Below the pieces are notes generated by a model that saw only the letters and a list, made by a program, of their open reading frames with translations, had not been told where the DNA came from and searched no databases. Made by a program: the position numbers and the translations under genes. This document shows positions 33,210-40,711 of a stretch of 64,000 nucleotides of DNA, piece by piece. Source of the DNA: Pseudoduganella danionis (GTDB lineage: Bacteria > Pseudomonadota > Gammaproteobacteria > Burkholderiales > Burkholderiaceae_D); assembly GCF_009720775.1 (NCBI RefSeq), contig NZ_WNKW01000001.1, forward strand, positions 992,001 through 1,056,000, read 5' to 3'. The number at the start of each line of letters is the position of its first letter. Within the stretch, counting starts at the first letter, position 1.

Positions 33210-34399
33210 CGCTTGCAGTCCTCGTCGTGCAACTGCAGCCCGCGCGCCAGACTGGAGATGCTGGGATTGTCGATGAAGACGCAGCGTTTGCCGTGACGCT
33301 TGCAATGATCCTTGACGCGCCAATAGGCGCTGTGGCTGATGCAGCCCGTCTGGCAGATCACCAGATCGGCGGCGGCCAGGCTGGCATCGAGCCGGCTGGC
33401 ATTATCTTCCAGCCCGCCATCGTGATGACTGAAGCGCGCACCTTCGCCTTCGATCAGCGTGCGGTAGGTGGCCACGTTGCCGCTGCGCCCGCCCACGCAT
33501 AGCACGGCGCGCTGCTGCAGGCACAGGGCCGCCGGTGCATCCGTGGCCGCCATTGCTGCCGGTGCTGGTGCCGCCTCGGCTGCCTGCGGCACTCCAGCAT
33601 CGGCTGCGCGCGCCGCGCTCAAATGCAGGTCGGCGATCTGCTGACGCAAGGCGCGCTGCTGCTGTTCCATCTGTTCCAGCCGCGCCGTCAGGCGTATGCG
33701 GCTATCGATTCCGGGGGCGTTTAGTCTGAGCTGTTCCAGTTGCGCCTGTAGCGATGCTATCAGGCTGTCCTTGCCGATCAGGCTGGCCTGCATCTGCATC
33801 ATGCGGTGCTCGTGCTGCGCAGTCAGCGTGCTTTTTTCTGCTTGCAGTGCTACCACGCGTTGCTGGGCTTTGCCGAGGTCCAGCGTGAGCTGGGCGTGGG
33901 CACCCACCAGCGCATTGAATTTGCCCAGATCGGCGCGGACGCAGGCGCCCGCTTGATGCTGCACCATGTGCAGATCGCGGCACAGTTGCTGTTCCAGCGC
34001 CGGCGTGCAGCGCGGGTGCGTCAGTGCAGCCCAGAATGCGCCGGCCACGTCGCCCATGGCGATGGCCGCGCGCCAGCTGGCAAATAGCTGTTCCGTGCTG
34101 GTGAGGCTGCGGTAGCGCAGCAGCACGGTGGCATAGCGGCGCTCGAGTTCTTTCTGCAGTGCTTCGGACAGGCGGTTGCGGCTGGCGCATTCGCTCACGG
34201 CCGCGACGTGGATTTCGTAATCATCGGCGACCGTCTTGCCGCCGCTGAGTTTATCGACCAGCTTGCGCAGCACGGGCAGCGGCAGGCCGACACCTATCAG
34301 CGGGCAATGGCAGCTATGGTCGAGCTGCCACAGGCGCCGCCGGCGCGAGCAGAGCGGCGCAGCGATCGCATGCGCTTCGGTAGCGTGACGTTCGCACAT
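33206..34399 (-). CDS. DUF2325 protein, coiled-coil and cysteine-rich
   Basis: The 397-residue protein has an N-terminal Cys/His region (LWQLDHSCHCPLIG), an alpha-helical segment (about 40-145), a coiled coil (about 150-250: LDLGKAQQRVVALQAEKS and on), an Ala/Pro linker, and a C-terminal DUF2325 domain (about 295-397: VLCVGGRSGNVATYR, then VICQTGCISHSAYW and CKRHGKRCVF). The cysteines could bind metal or haem. I chose ATG 34399, which follows TTTAGGTG; a longer frame exists. It sits in one operon with an unknown gene and hemP, downstream of a Fur box. Confidence 0.8.
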   Translation of the reverse strand: MCERHATEAHAIAAPLCSRRRRLWQLDHSCHCPLIGVGLPLPVLRKLVDKLSGGKTVADDYEIHVAAVSECASRNRLSEALQKELERRYATVLLRYRSLTSTEQLFASWRAAIAMGDVAGAFWAALTHPRCTPALEQQLCRDLHMVQHQAGACVRADLGKFNALVGAHAQLTLDLGKAQQRVVALQAEKSTLTAQHEHRMMQMQASLIGKDSLIASLQAQLEQLRLNAPGIDSRIRLTARLEQMEQQQRALRQQIADLHLSAARAADAGVPQAAEAAPAPAAMAATDAPAALCLQQRAVLCVGGRSGNVATYRTLIEGEGARFSHHDGGLEDNASRLDASLAAADLVICQTGCISHSAYWRVKDHCKRHGKRCVFIDNPSISSLARGLQLHDEDCKR

Positions 34400-34407
34400 G
34401 GGCGCAC

Positions 34408-34737
34408 CTAAACCATGCTGCCCGCGTGGCGCGCACGCGTCATGATGCGGGCCAGAAAGCTGCTGCGTTCGGGCGGCGGCAACTGGCGTTCCACCACATG
34501 GGCCCATTGTTCCGACAACTGCTGGCAGGTGGCGCTGAGCACGGGCGCCAGTTCGGGCAGGCTGGCCAGCGCCTTGAGGTGGCGTTCGATCACGGACGCG
34601 AGCTTGATGCAGCCACCCTCGGCGCTGTGATGGGCCGTGTAATGCGACATCAGATGCAGTACGGCAGACAGCATCAGCTCGGGATTGGGGCCGGCTGGCG
34701 GCGCCATGAAAATAGGGTCGTAACGATCGAGGGCCAT
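34408..34737 (-). CDS. Unknown small protein between hemP and the DUF2325 gene
   Basis: The 109-residue product has no signal peptide or membrane helix. It is mostly helical, with LHLMSHYTAHHSAEGGCIKL (about 28-47) rich in His with one Cys, and a basic end (SSFLARIMTRARHAGSMV). I recognise no family. Its stop lies 8 bases before the DUF2325 start, and hemP ends 76 bases after... upstream of its start, so one iron-regulated transcript is likely. Confidence 0.75.
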   Translation of the reverse strand: MALDRYDPIFMAPPAGPNPELMLSAVLHLMSHYTAHHSAEGGCIKLASVIERHLKALASLPELAPVLSATCQQLSEQWAHVVERQLPPPERSSFLARIMTRARHAGSMV

Positions 34738-34812
34738 GTATCGCTCCTGAAAAAAGGGAAACTCTGGCTGGCAGAAGCGGCTGGCGACGAGGGGGAAAGT
34801 GGGGCGGCGGCG

Positions 34813-35028
34813 CTAGGCCGTCAGTATCAGCTTGTTTAGCTGGGTGATGCGCAACTGGTAGACCCGGCCACCATGTTCGATTTCTATCGCCCGTCCTTCA
34901 CCCATAAGGGTGGCGCTGCTGATGCGGCGCGGCGCGACAGCGCGGGCGCTGTCCGCTGCCGGGCCGGCGGGCGGTGTGGTGGTGCAGGCGCGGCTTGGGG
35001 TGCTGCTGGCTGGCAAAGTCTGGCTCAT
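34813..35028 (-). CDS. hemP: Haemin uptake protein HemP
   Basis: The 71-residue protein ends in the HemP signature: RRISSATLMGEGRAIEIEHG followed by GRVYQLRITQLNKLILT. HemP is a small cytoplasmic protein whose gene usually precedes haem receptor operons; in some bacteria it activates haem-uptake genes. I chose ATG 35028 (MSQTLPASS) because a longer frame passes through the promoter and Fur box. Here it is not next to a receptor but leads an operon with an unknown protein and DUF2325. Confidence 0.88.
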   Translation of the reverse strand: MSQTLPASSTPSRACTTTPPAGPAADSARAVAPRRISSATLMGEGRAIEIEHGGRVYQLRITQLNKLILTA

Positions 35029-35047
35029 GGTTGGGGAGTCCTCAAAT

Positions 35048-35066
35048 AAGAATGATTCGCATTTGC
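35048..35066. promoter_or_regulatory. Fur box before hemP
   Basis: Read on the minus strand, GCAAATGCGAATCATTCTT matches 13 of 19 Fur consensus positions and contains the same AATCATTCTT half as the box at 2500. It lies about 20 bases before the hemP start. Confidence 0.75.
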
Positions 35067-35163
35067 GTTCATTATTGAGGATAGCGCGCCGGAATGCAAG
35101 CGGATTCGTCGCGCGGTTGGCGGCACGTAGCGGCATGCGCGGCTGGCAGACAGGGGGGGAAGC

Positions 35164-35190
35164 AAAAAAGAGCCCGGATCTGCCGGGCTC
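35164..35190 (-). terminator. Terminator of the FNR-like regulator gene
   Basis: GAGCCCGG (35170-35177) pairs with CCGGGCTC (35183-35190). Read on the minus strand it ends in six T residues, about 30-57 bases after the regulator's stop. Confidence 0.88.
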
Positions 35191-35220
35191 AAGGCTGGGG
35201 GAAGCGGTGGGTGGCCCCGA

Positions 35221-36066
35221 TCAGAGTGTGGCCAGTGCGCTTTCGCTGCTGCGCGCTTTGGCGGCGGCCTGCTGTTTGGCGCGCGTGCGCGATGGCGGCA
35301 AGCGGCGCAGGTTTTTCAGCGCTTCCGGGTCCTTGATGCCTATGGTGCGCTGGTCCACGCTGATCAGGCCGATTTCATTGAAGGCCGACAGCGTGCGGCT
35401 GACGGTTTCCAGCGTTAGGCCCAGATAGCTGCCGATTTCGTGGCGCGTCATGCGCAGGTTGAACAGCTTGGGCGAATAGCCCATCTGGGCGAAGCGTTCG
35501 GCCAGCGACATCAGGAAGCGCGCCACCCGTGCTTCCGCGCTGAGCGCGCCCAGCATGCCTATCATGGCCTGTTCGCGCACTAGCTCGCGGCTCATCACGC
35601 CATACATCAGGTGTTCCAGTTCCTGATGCACGCGCCCCAGCGCCGTCAGCTTCTTGAACGGTAGCAGGATCACGTCGCAGTCGGACAGGGCCACCGCTTC
35701 CGACGAGTAGTGGCGCGTGTGGATGCCGTCCACGCCCAGCATATCGCCCTTCATGGGGAAGCTGAGCACCTGCTCGTTACCGAACTCGTCGATGAGCACC
35801 GTCTTCAGGAAACCGGAGTTGACGATGTATAGCGTATCGAAAATCTGGCCTATGGTGTGCACGCGCTGGCCCGTCTTGAACTGCACATGCTGGAATAGCA
35901 GCTCTTCCGTGTTCACGCTGCACGCGGCCGGAATGTGCAGCAGATCGCACACCTCCTTGAGATTGGACCAGAGCCGCCCCTGACGCTGGCGGCCGGCCTC
36001 CATGGCGCCTGCTTGCAGGCTGGTGGTGCCGGCGGGGCGTAGTTCGGGGCTAGGTGTGGACAGCAT
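35221..36066 (-). CDS. FNR/CRP-family transcription regulator
   Basis: The 281-residue protein has a cyclic-nucleotide-like sensor domain (about 50-165), the dimer helix, and an HTH with LRMTRHEIGSYLGLTLETVS then R. The E..S-R recognition residues are those of FNR, which reads TTGAT-N4-ATCAA. The N-terminal four-cysteine pattern of FNR is missing: only Cys39, Cys49 and the one in ALSDCDV remain, so oxygen sensing by a 4Fe-4S cluster is doubtful. I chose ATG 36066 after CAGGAGATGATC. The C-terminus has an extra basic tail. An FNR box lies near uspA in this window. Confidence 0.85.
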   Translation of the reverse strand: MLSTPSPELRPAGTTSLQAGAMEAGRQRQGRLWSNLKEVCDLLHIPAACSVNTEELLFQHVQFKTGQRVHTIGQIFDTLYIVNSGFLKTVLIDEFGNEQVLSFPMKGDMLGVDGIHTRHYSSEAVALSDCDVILLPFKKLTALGRVHQELEHLMYGVMSRELVREQAMIGMLGALSAEARVARFLMSLAERFAQMGYSPKLFNLRMTRHEIGSYLGLTLETVSRTLSAFNEIGLISVDQRTIGIKDPEALKNLRRLPPSRTRAKQQAAAKARSSESALATL

Positions 36067-36207
36067 GATCATCTCCTGTGGTATGGCATGGCACTGAGTG
36101 ATTTCAGTATGCCAACAGAAGCAATCTGGATATATCGGCAACGGCTGAATCTGGCCGTAGGAGAGCACGCCGTCTTGTAGGAGTTTTCCTAAGAGAAAAA
36201 AGGCGAT

Positions 36208-36852
36208 TTAAGTCTTGAAAGGCGAGAGCAAGCGGTGTGCAACCGCGTATTGGACCATTTCTGAAAGCGAGCTCATGCCCATTTTCTGCATGATGCGCGT
36301 CTTGTGCGTGCTGACGGTTTTGACGCTCAGGTGCAGGCTGTTGGCGATTTCAGTGATGGACTTGCCGGCCACCAGCAGCGAGAACACTTCGAATTCACGG
36401 TCCGATAGCTGCTTGTGCAGCAGGCTCTCGTTGGGCGCCATGATATTCAGCGCCAGTTGTTCGGCCACACCGGTGCTGATGTAGGGGCGGCCCGAAGCGA
36501 CCTTGCGGATCGCGCCCACCAGCTGGGTGCCGGCACTTTCCTTGGTCAGATAGCCCTGGGCGCCGGCCCGAATGGCGCGTACGGCGTACTGTTCCTCTTC
36601 GTGCATGGTGAGGATCAGGATGGCCAGTTTGGGTGCTTCCGAACGGATCTGGCGGATCAGGTCGACGCCGCTGCGGCCGGGCATGGATAGATCCAGCAGC
36701 AGCAGGTCGAAGCCGCCCTGGCGCACATGGCCCAGCACTTCGAAACCATCGATGGCTTCGCCCACGATATCGATGTCCGGCGCGCCGTCGAGGATGCGCT
36801 TGAGACCTTCGCGCATGATGGTATGGTCGTCAGCAATGACTATGCGAATCAT
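36208..36852 (-). CDS. NarL/FixJ-type response regulator
   Basis: The 214-residue protein has a receiver domain with phospho-acceptor Asp54 (LLLLDLSMPG), acid pair Asp8-Asp9, and the switch residues in LILTMHEEE and YLTKES. The LuxR-type HTH is near the end (LSDREFEVFSLLVAGKS, then IANSLHLSVKTVSTHKTRIM). It binds DNA as a phosphorylated dimer. No histidine kinase is adjacent, so the partner is unknown. An inverted repeat lies in its upstream region. Confidence 0.92.
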   Translation of the reverse strand: MIRIVIADDHTIMREGLKRILDGAPDIDIVGEAIDGFEVLGHVRQGGFDLLLLDLSMPGRSGVDLIRQIRSEAPKLAILILTMHEEEQYAVRAIRAGAQGYLTKESAGTQLVGAIRKVASGRPYISTGVAEQLALNIMAPNESLLHKQLSDREFEVFSLLVAGKSITEIANSLHLSVKTVSTHKTRIMQKMGMSSLSEMVQYAVAHRLLSPFKT

Positions 36853-36867
36853 GAATAGTGATTTTAG

Positions 36868-36906
36868 GTAAGATTTATTATGTTTGAGCCAATCTTATAA
36901 TCTTAC
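36868..36906. promoter_or_regulatory. Inverted repeat upstream of the response regulator gene
   Basis: GTAAGATT (36868-36875) is the reverse complement of AATCTTAC (36899-36906), with another AATCTTA at 36891-36897. The site is AT-rich and 15-55 bases before the start codon, where a promoter or self-regulatory site would sit. Confidence 0.45.
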
Positions 36907-36929
36907 TATAAAAATCGACTACCAGTTTT

Positions 36930-37397
36930 TTACTTGCTATCGGGTTCCTTGATCAGCCTGTGTACGAGTACCGGAATGCGCGTGTGGGATAACACCTTGT
37001 TGGTAACACTGCCCAGCAGCAATTGTCCCCAGCCGCTGCGGCCGTGCGAACCCATAAAAATCAGGTCGCACTGTTGCTGTTCCGCCACCTCGACGATTTT
37101 CAGCGCCGTATGTTCGGCGAAGGCCGTCATGCTGCGGCAGGGCAGACCATGTTGCTGGCAGGCTTGCACCACTGCGCGCGTATGTTCCTCGCCCGCCTGC
37201 AGCATGGCGGCGCGGTAATCGTCCTCGCTGGGGTAGCTGGGCGGCACGATTTCTACATAGATCGGATACTGGTATTCCGGTGCGACAAATAGCACCAGCA
37301 CTTCTGCCTGCATCTGGGCGGCGAAGGCGACGCCGGCGCAGGCTGTCTTGCTGGAAACGGCCGAGCCGTCAGTGGTGATCAGGATTTTGCGGTACAT
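36930..37397 (-). CDS. Universal stress protein (UspA family)
   Basis: The 155-residue protein has the Usp fold with an ATP-binding G-2X-G-9X-G-S/T pattern in GSHGRSGWGQLLLGSVTNKV (about 118-137). It opens MYRKILITTDGSAVSSKTA. Usp proteins help cells survive starvation, hypoxia or other stress. Start ATG 37397 follows GGAGGTGG. A perfect FNR box lies about 80 bases upstream, so low-oxygen induction is likely. Confidence 0.92.
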   Translation of the reverse strand: MYRKILITTDGSAVSSKTACAGVAFAAQMQAEVLVLFVAPEYQYPIYVEIVPPSYPSEDDYRAAMLQAGEEHTRAVVQACQQHGLPCRSMTAFAEHTALKIVEVAEQQQCDLIFMGSHGRSGWGQLLLGSVTNKVLSHTRIPVLVHRLIKEPDSK

Positions 37398-37475
37398 GGT
37401 CCACCTCCTTGCGTGACTGTGCTCTATCATGCTTTATTCTAGACCCGATTTACATTATTGCCACTATGGAAAGAG

Positions 37476-37489
37476 TTGATGATTATCAA
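37476..37489. promoter_or_regulatory. Perfect FNR/ANR box before uspA
   Basis: TTGATGATTATCAA equals the FNR consensus TTGAT-N4-ATCAA at every fixed position. It lies 79 bases before the uspA start, a typical activator distance. The FNR-like regulator at 35221-36066 has the matching recognition residues. Confidence 0.85.
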
Positions 37490-37789
37490 GTGAAGGCGAG
37501 ATTTCCTAGTGAGACGATGTGGTTTTGCTACCGAGTCGCGGCTTTTTTTGCACCGGGGCACTACTTTTGTGTCATGAACCATGTTTTGTCGCCGTAAGCG
37601 ATGTTAGTATCACCAAATACAACGAAACATGGGCTGGACTCGTGGCACAGGGGAGGCGACCCTGTGACGGGATTGAATAATCTGGCTGTGGCCTGCTACA
37701 CTCAGGCAGGTGCACTATATTGCCGAGAGTCATTACCCGTAAAGCAAGTTTAGGGCAGCATTTTTACAAATTATGGAGAAGCAGGGATT
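37490..37789. other. Intergenic region between uspA and cheZ, with two small hairpins
   Basis: No gene is supported here. CACAGGG (37646-37652) pairs with CCCTGTG (37660-37666), and GCCTG (37691-37695) pairs with CAGGC (37703-37707). The cheZ promoter should be in this stretch, but I see no clear sigma-28 or sigma-70 match. A small RNA cannot be excluded. Confidence 0.4.
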
Positions 37790-38605
37790 ATGACCAACGC
37801 CGCTGACGATTTCGACGCATTATTTGATGAAGTGTCTGCGCAGAGCAAGACTTCAGCTCCAGCGCCTGCTCCCGCACCGGCTGCGGCCGAGGACGATCTA
37901 GAGAGTCTGTTCGAGGAAGTAGCTGCTGCGCGTCCTGCCGATGTAGTAGCGGCACCTGCGGCCGCTCCGGCCGCTGCGGAAGCCGCCCCTGCCGGCGGCC
38001 CGGACGAAGAAAAGCCGATGTTTGAACGCCTGGGCGGGATTGTGCGTCTGCTGCACGATTCGCTGCGCGAACTCGGTTACGACAAGGCCCTGACGGAAGC
38101 GTCCTCGCAGATCAATGATGCGCAGGACCGCCTCGAATACGTGGCCACGCTGACCGAACAGGCTGCCAACAAGGTACTCAATACGCTGGACGAAGGCATG
38201 CCGGAACAGGATGCCCTGTCGAAGAAATCCAAGGACATGGAAGACCGCTGGGCCGACCTGTTCGCTGGCAAACTCAGTCAGGAGCAGTTCAAGCAACTGG
38301 CCGGTGATTCGCAAGCGTTTGCAGCGGCCGTTTCCGCTGCTACGGAAGCGGAGAAAGCCCGTCTGCTGGAAATCATGATGGCGCAGGACTTCCAGGACAT
38401 TACCGGTCAGCTGATCAAGAAAGTCGTGATCATCACCAAGACCGTGGAACAGGAACTGGCCATGCTGCTGCGTGATAACGCACCGCCAGCCCTGCGCGAG
38501 AAAATTGCAGCGAAAGAAGTGACCCTGATGCAAGGCCCGTCGACCCCGACCGTTGCGCTGAGCCAGGATAGTGTTGACGACTTGCTTGCTGATCTGGGAT
38601 TCTAA
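37790..38605 (+). CDS. cheZ: CheY-P phosphatase CheZ
   Basis: The 271-residue protein has the CheZ helical core: LHDSLRELGYDKALTEASSQ (about 90-109) and the catalytic region AQDFQDITGQLIKKVV (about 198-213), with the Asp and the Gln of DFQDITGQ matching E. coli Asp143 and Gln147. The C-terminal SQDSVDDLLADLGF is the CheY-binding peptide. The N-terminus has an extra acidic, Ala/Pro-rich segment. CheZ removes phosphate from CheY-P. The stop TAA overlaps the ATG of cheA. Confidence 0.93.
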   Translation: MTNAADDFDALFDEVSAQSKTSAPAPAPAPAAAEDDLESLFEEVAAARPADVVAAPAAAPAAAEAAPAGGPDEEKPMFERLGGIVRLLHDSLRELGYDKALTEASSQINDAQDRLEYVATLTEQAANKVLNTLDEGMPEQDALSKKSKDMEDRWADLFAGKLSQEQFKQLAGDSQAFAAAVSAATEAEKARLLEIMMAQDFQDITGQLIKKVVIITKTVEQELAMLLRDNAPPALREKIAAKEVTLMQGPSTPTVALSQDSVDDLLADLGF

Positions 38606-40497
38606 TGGACGATATGCTCAAGGATTTCGTCGTCGAGGCGATGGATCTTGCGGTCAACGTTGAAGAGCATCTGCTCAAGCTCGAACGCGACCCAGACAAT
38701 AAGGAAACACTGAATGCCGTGTTTCGCTCTTTCCACACCATCAAGGGTGGTGCAGGTTTCATGGGCCTGCCTGCACTGGTTGCTGCCTGCCACCTGACAG
38801 AAAATCTGTTCGATGCGCTGCGTACTGGTGCTGCGCCCGTCACGCCGCTGGCGATTGAAGCGGCGCTGCAAGCGTCCGGCTTCGTAGCCGACCAACTGGC
38901 CGAACTGAATAACGGCGTCGAGCCGGATACGCTGCCGGCCATGCCGCACGATCTGGAAATCATTCTGAAAGATGCCATCGACGGCAAGACTGATTCCGCA
39001 CCGGCCGCCGCTGCGCCGGCCCCTGCCGCCGCACCAGTGAACGGCAATGCCTCGACCATGACGGCGAACGGTTTGGACTGGGATGCCATGTACGAAGCGG
39101 TGATGCCGCCCGGAACCTACACGCGCCCAGCCGCCGCGGCAGCGCCAGCACCGGCTGCCGCTGCCGCAGTGGCTGCACCTGCCGCTGCTCCGGTTGCCGC
39201 CACACCTGCTGCTGCTGCGCCAGCAGCGGTAGCCAGCGGCTCCGGTCCGGCTGCTGCCGCCGTCAAGCGCGAAGCTGCCGAGAAGCGCGACGAGCGTCCG
39301 CACGCTGCGCCGGCCAAGGAAGAATCGATTCGCGTTGATGCCGTCAAGCTCGACGCGCTGCTGGAAGTGGCCGGTGAATCCGTGCAGGCCGCCAATCAGG
39401 CTGCCGTGCTGCTCGAACGTCTGCTGCAATTCAAGTTTGAAGGTCAGGCCCAGACGCTGATGGCCACGCTGGCGGAAACGCTGGAACGCGCTTCGCGCTA
39501 CTCGACCGAACTGCAGCGCGCCACGCTGGCCACCCGTATGCAGCCGGTAGGCCGCTTGTTCCAGAAGTTCCCGCGACTGGTACGCGAACTGGCCAAGGAT
39601 CTGGGCAAGGATGTGGAACTGACCATCGAGGGTGCGGAAACCGAAGTCGACCGCGTGGTGGTGGACAGCCTGTACGATCCGCTCGTGCACATGCTGCGTA
39701 ACGCACTGGACCACGGCGTGGAAACGCCGGAAGAACGTGCGGTGGCCGGCAAGTCGATCAAGTCGTATATTTCGCTCAAAGCCTGGCAGGAAGCCAATAG
39801 CGTGATGATCGTGCTGCAGGATGACGGCAAGGGCATGGACCCGGTCAAACTGCGCGCCAAGGCGTTGCAGAAGGGCCTGATTTCCGAATCGACCCAGCTG
39901 ACGCCCGACGATTGCTTCCAGCTGGTATTCCTGCCCGGTTTCTCGACCAAGGAAGTGGCTTCCAGCGTGTCCGGCCGCGGCGTTGGCATGGACGTGGTGA
40001 AAACCGCCGTGGAGAAAAACCGCGGTGCCATCCACATCGAATCGGAACTGGGCAAAGGCACCAAGTTCGCCATCCGTCTGCCGATCGAGCTGTCGATCGT
40101 GCCGACCATGCTGGTCTCGACCTCGGGCGCCGCACTGGCACTGCCGATGGCTGTGGTACAGCGTGTGGTGGAACTGCCGGAAGAGTTCATGGAAGTGGGC
40201 GGCGCACCTGTGCTCAAGGATCAGGGTCGTCCGCTGCCCGTGCGTTCGCTGGCCGGTGCGCTCGGTTACGAAGACTGCCGCGAGAAAGTGGGCATTGTTG
40301 TTGCAGCGCCACAACCGTATATTCTGGCGGTGGAAGCCGTGGACGGCACAGCCGACCTCGTGATCAAACCTATGACTGCCATTGCCGTCGAAGGCATTAC
40401 CGGTACTGCACGTTCGGCCGAAGGCGAACTAGTGCTAGTGGTAGGCCTATCCTTCCTGATGGACGGGTGTCGAGGCAATGTGCGCATGGCGGCCTAG
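38605..40497 (+). CDS. cheA: Chemotaxis histidine kinase CheA (no P2 domain)
   Basis: The 630-residue kinase has an Hpt domain with phospho-acceptor His44 (FRSFHTIKGGAGFMG), a long Ala/Pro-rich linker (about 130-235), a dimer domain (IRVDAVKLDALLEVAGE near 235), the ATP-binding domain (HMLRNALDHGVETPEER N box, DDGKGMDPVKL, SGRGVGMDVVK) and a C-terminal CheW-like domain. I see no CheY-binding P2 domain. There is no cheY, cheW, cheR or cheB next to it, and a terminator follows, so its partners are elsewhere. Confidence 0.93.
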   Translation: MDDMLKDFVVEAMDLAVNVEEHLLKLERDPDNKETLNAVFRSFHTIKGGAGFMGLPALVAACHLTENLFDALRTGAAPVTPLAIEAALQASGFVADQLAELNNGVEPDTLPAMPHDLEIILKDAIDGKTDSAPAAAAPAPAAAPVNGNASTMTANGLDWDAMYEAVMPPGTYTRPAAAAAPAPAAAAAVAAPAAAPVAATPAAAAPAAVASGSGPAAAAVKREAAEKRDERPHAAPAKEESIRVDAVKLDALLEVAGESVQAANQAAVLLERLLQFKFEGQAQTLMATLAETLERASRYSTELQRATLATRMQPVGRLFQKFPRLVRELAKDLGKDVELTIEGAETEVDRVVVDSLYDPLVHMLRNALDHGVETPEERAVAGKSIKSYISLKAWQEANSVMIVLQDDGKGMDPVKLRAKALQKGLISESTQLTPDDCFQLVFLPGFSTKEVASSVSGRGVGMDVVKTAVEKNRGAIHIESELGKGTKFAIRLPIELSIVPTMLVSTSGAALALPMAVVQRVVELPEEFMEVGGAPVLKDQGRPLPVRSLAGALGYEDCREKVGIVVAAPQPYILAVEAVDGTADLVIKPMTAIAVEGITGTARSAEGELVLVVGLSFLMDGCRGNVRMAA

Positions 40498-40523
40498 CAG
40501 ATAGCGGGGCCAGTAAGACACTA

Positions 40524-40550
40524 AGCCTGCGACCCCGCAGGCTTTTTTTT
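40524..40550 (+). terminator. Terminator after cheA
   Basis: AGCCTGCG (40524-40531) pairs with CGCAGGCT (40536-40543) and is followed by eight T residues. Confidence 0.92.
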
Positions 40551-40711
40551 CATTGCAGCACGGAATTTTTTAAAAGGAGTCATAAAAAGTGTATCAAATA
40601 AGCGGAACTGCATCAGCTCACGAGGCCGACCGCAGCGACCGCTATTGCGTTGCACAATATGGCATAATCGAAGTGGATCACTCACACAGGCAGTAGCAGT
40701 ACTCAACGAAT

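Noticed and set aside
36067..36168. Longer start of the FNR-like gene giving extra cysteines
   Set aside because: ATG 36066 has a well-placed CAGGAG, whereas the upstream ATG does not, and the added residues do not match the spacing of FNR cluster cysteines.
37409..37597. A 62-codon open frame that covers the FNR box
   Set aside because: The frame runs through the uspA promoter and FNR site, has no clear start signal, and has odd composition.
38602..40314. A 570-codon minus-strand open frame opposite cheA
   Set aside because: Antisense shadow; no ribosome binding site or domain, while cheA has all its catalytic motifs.
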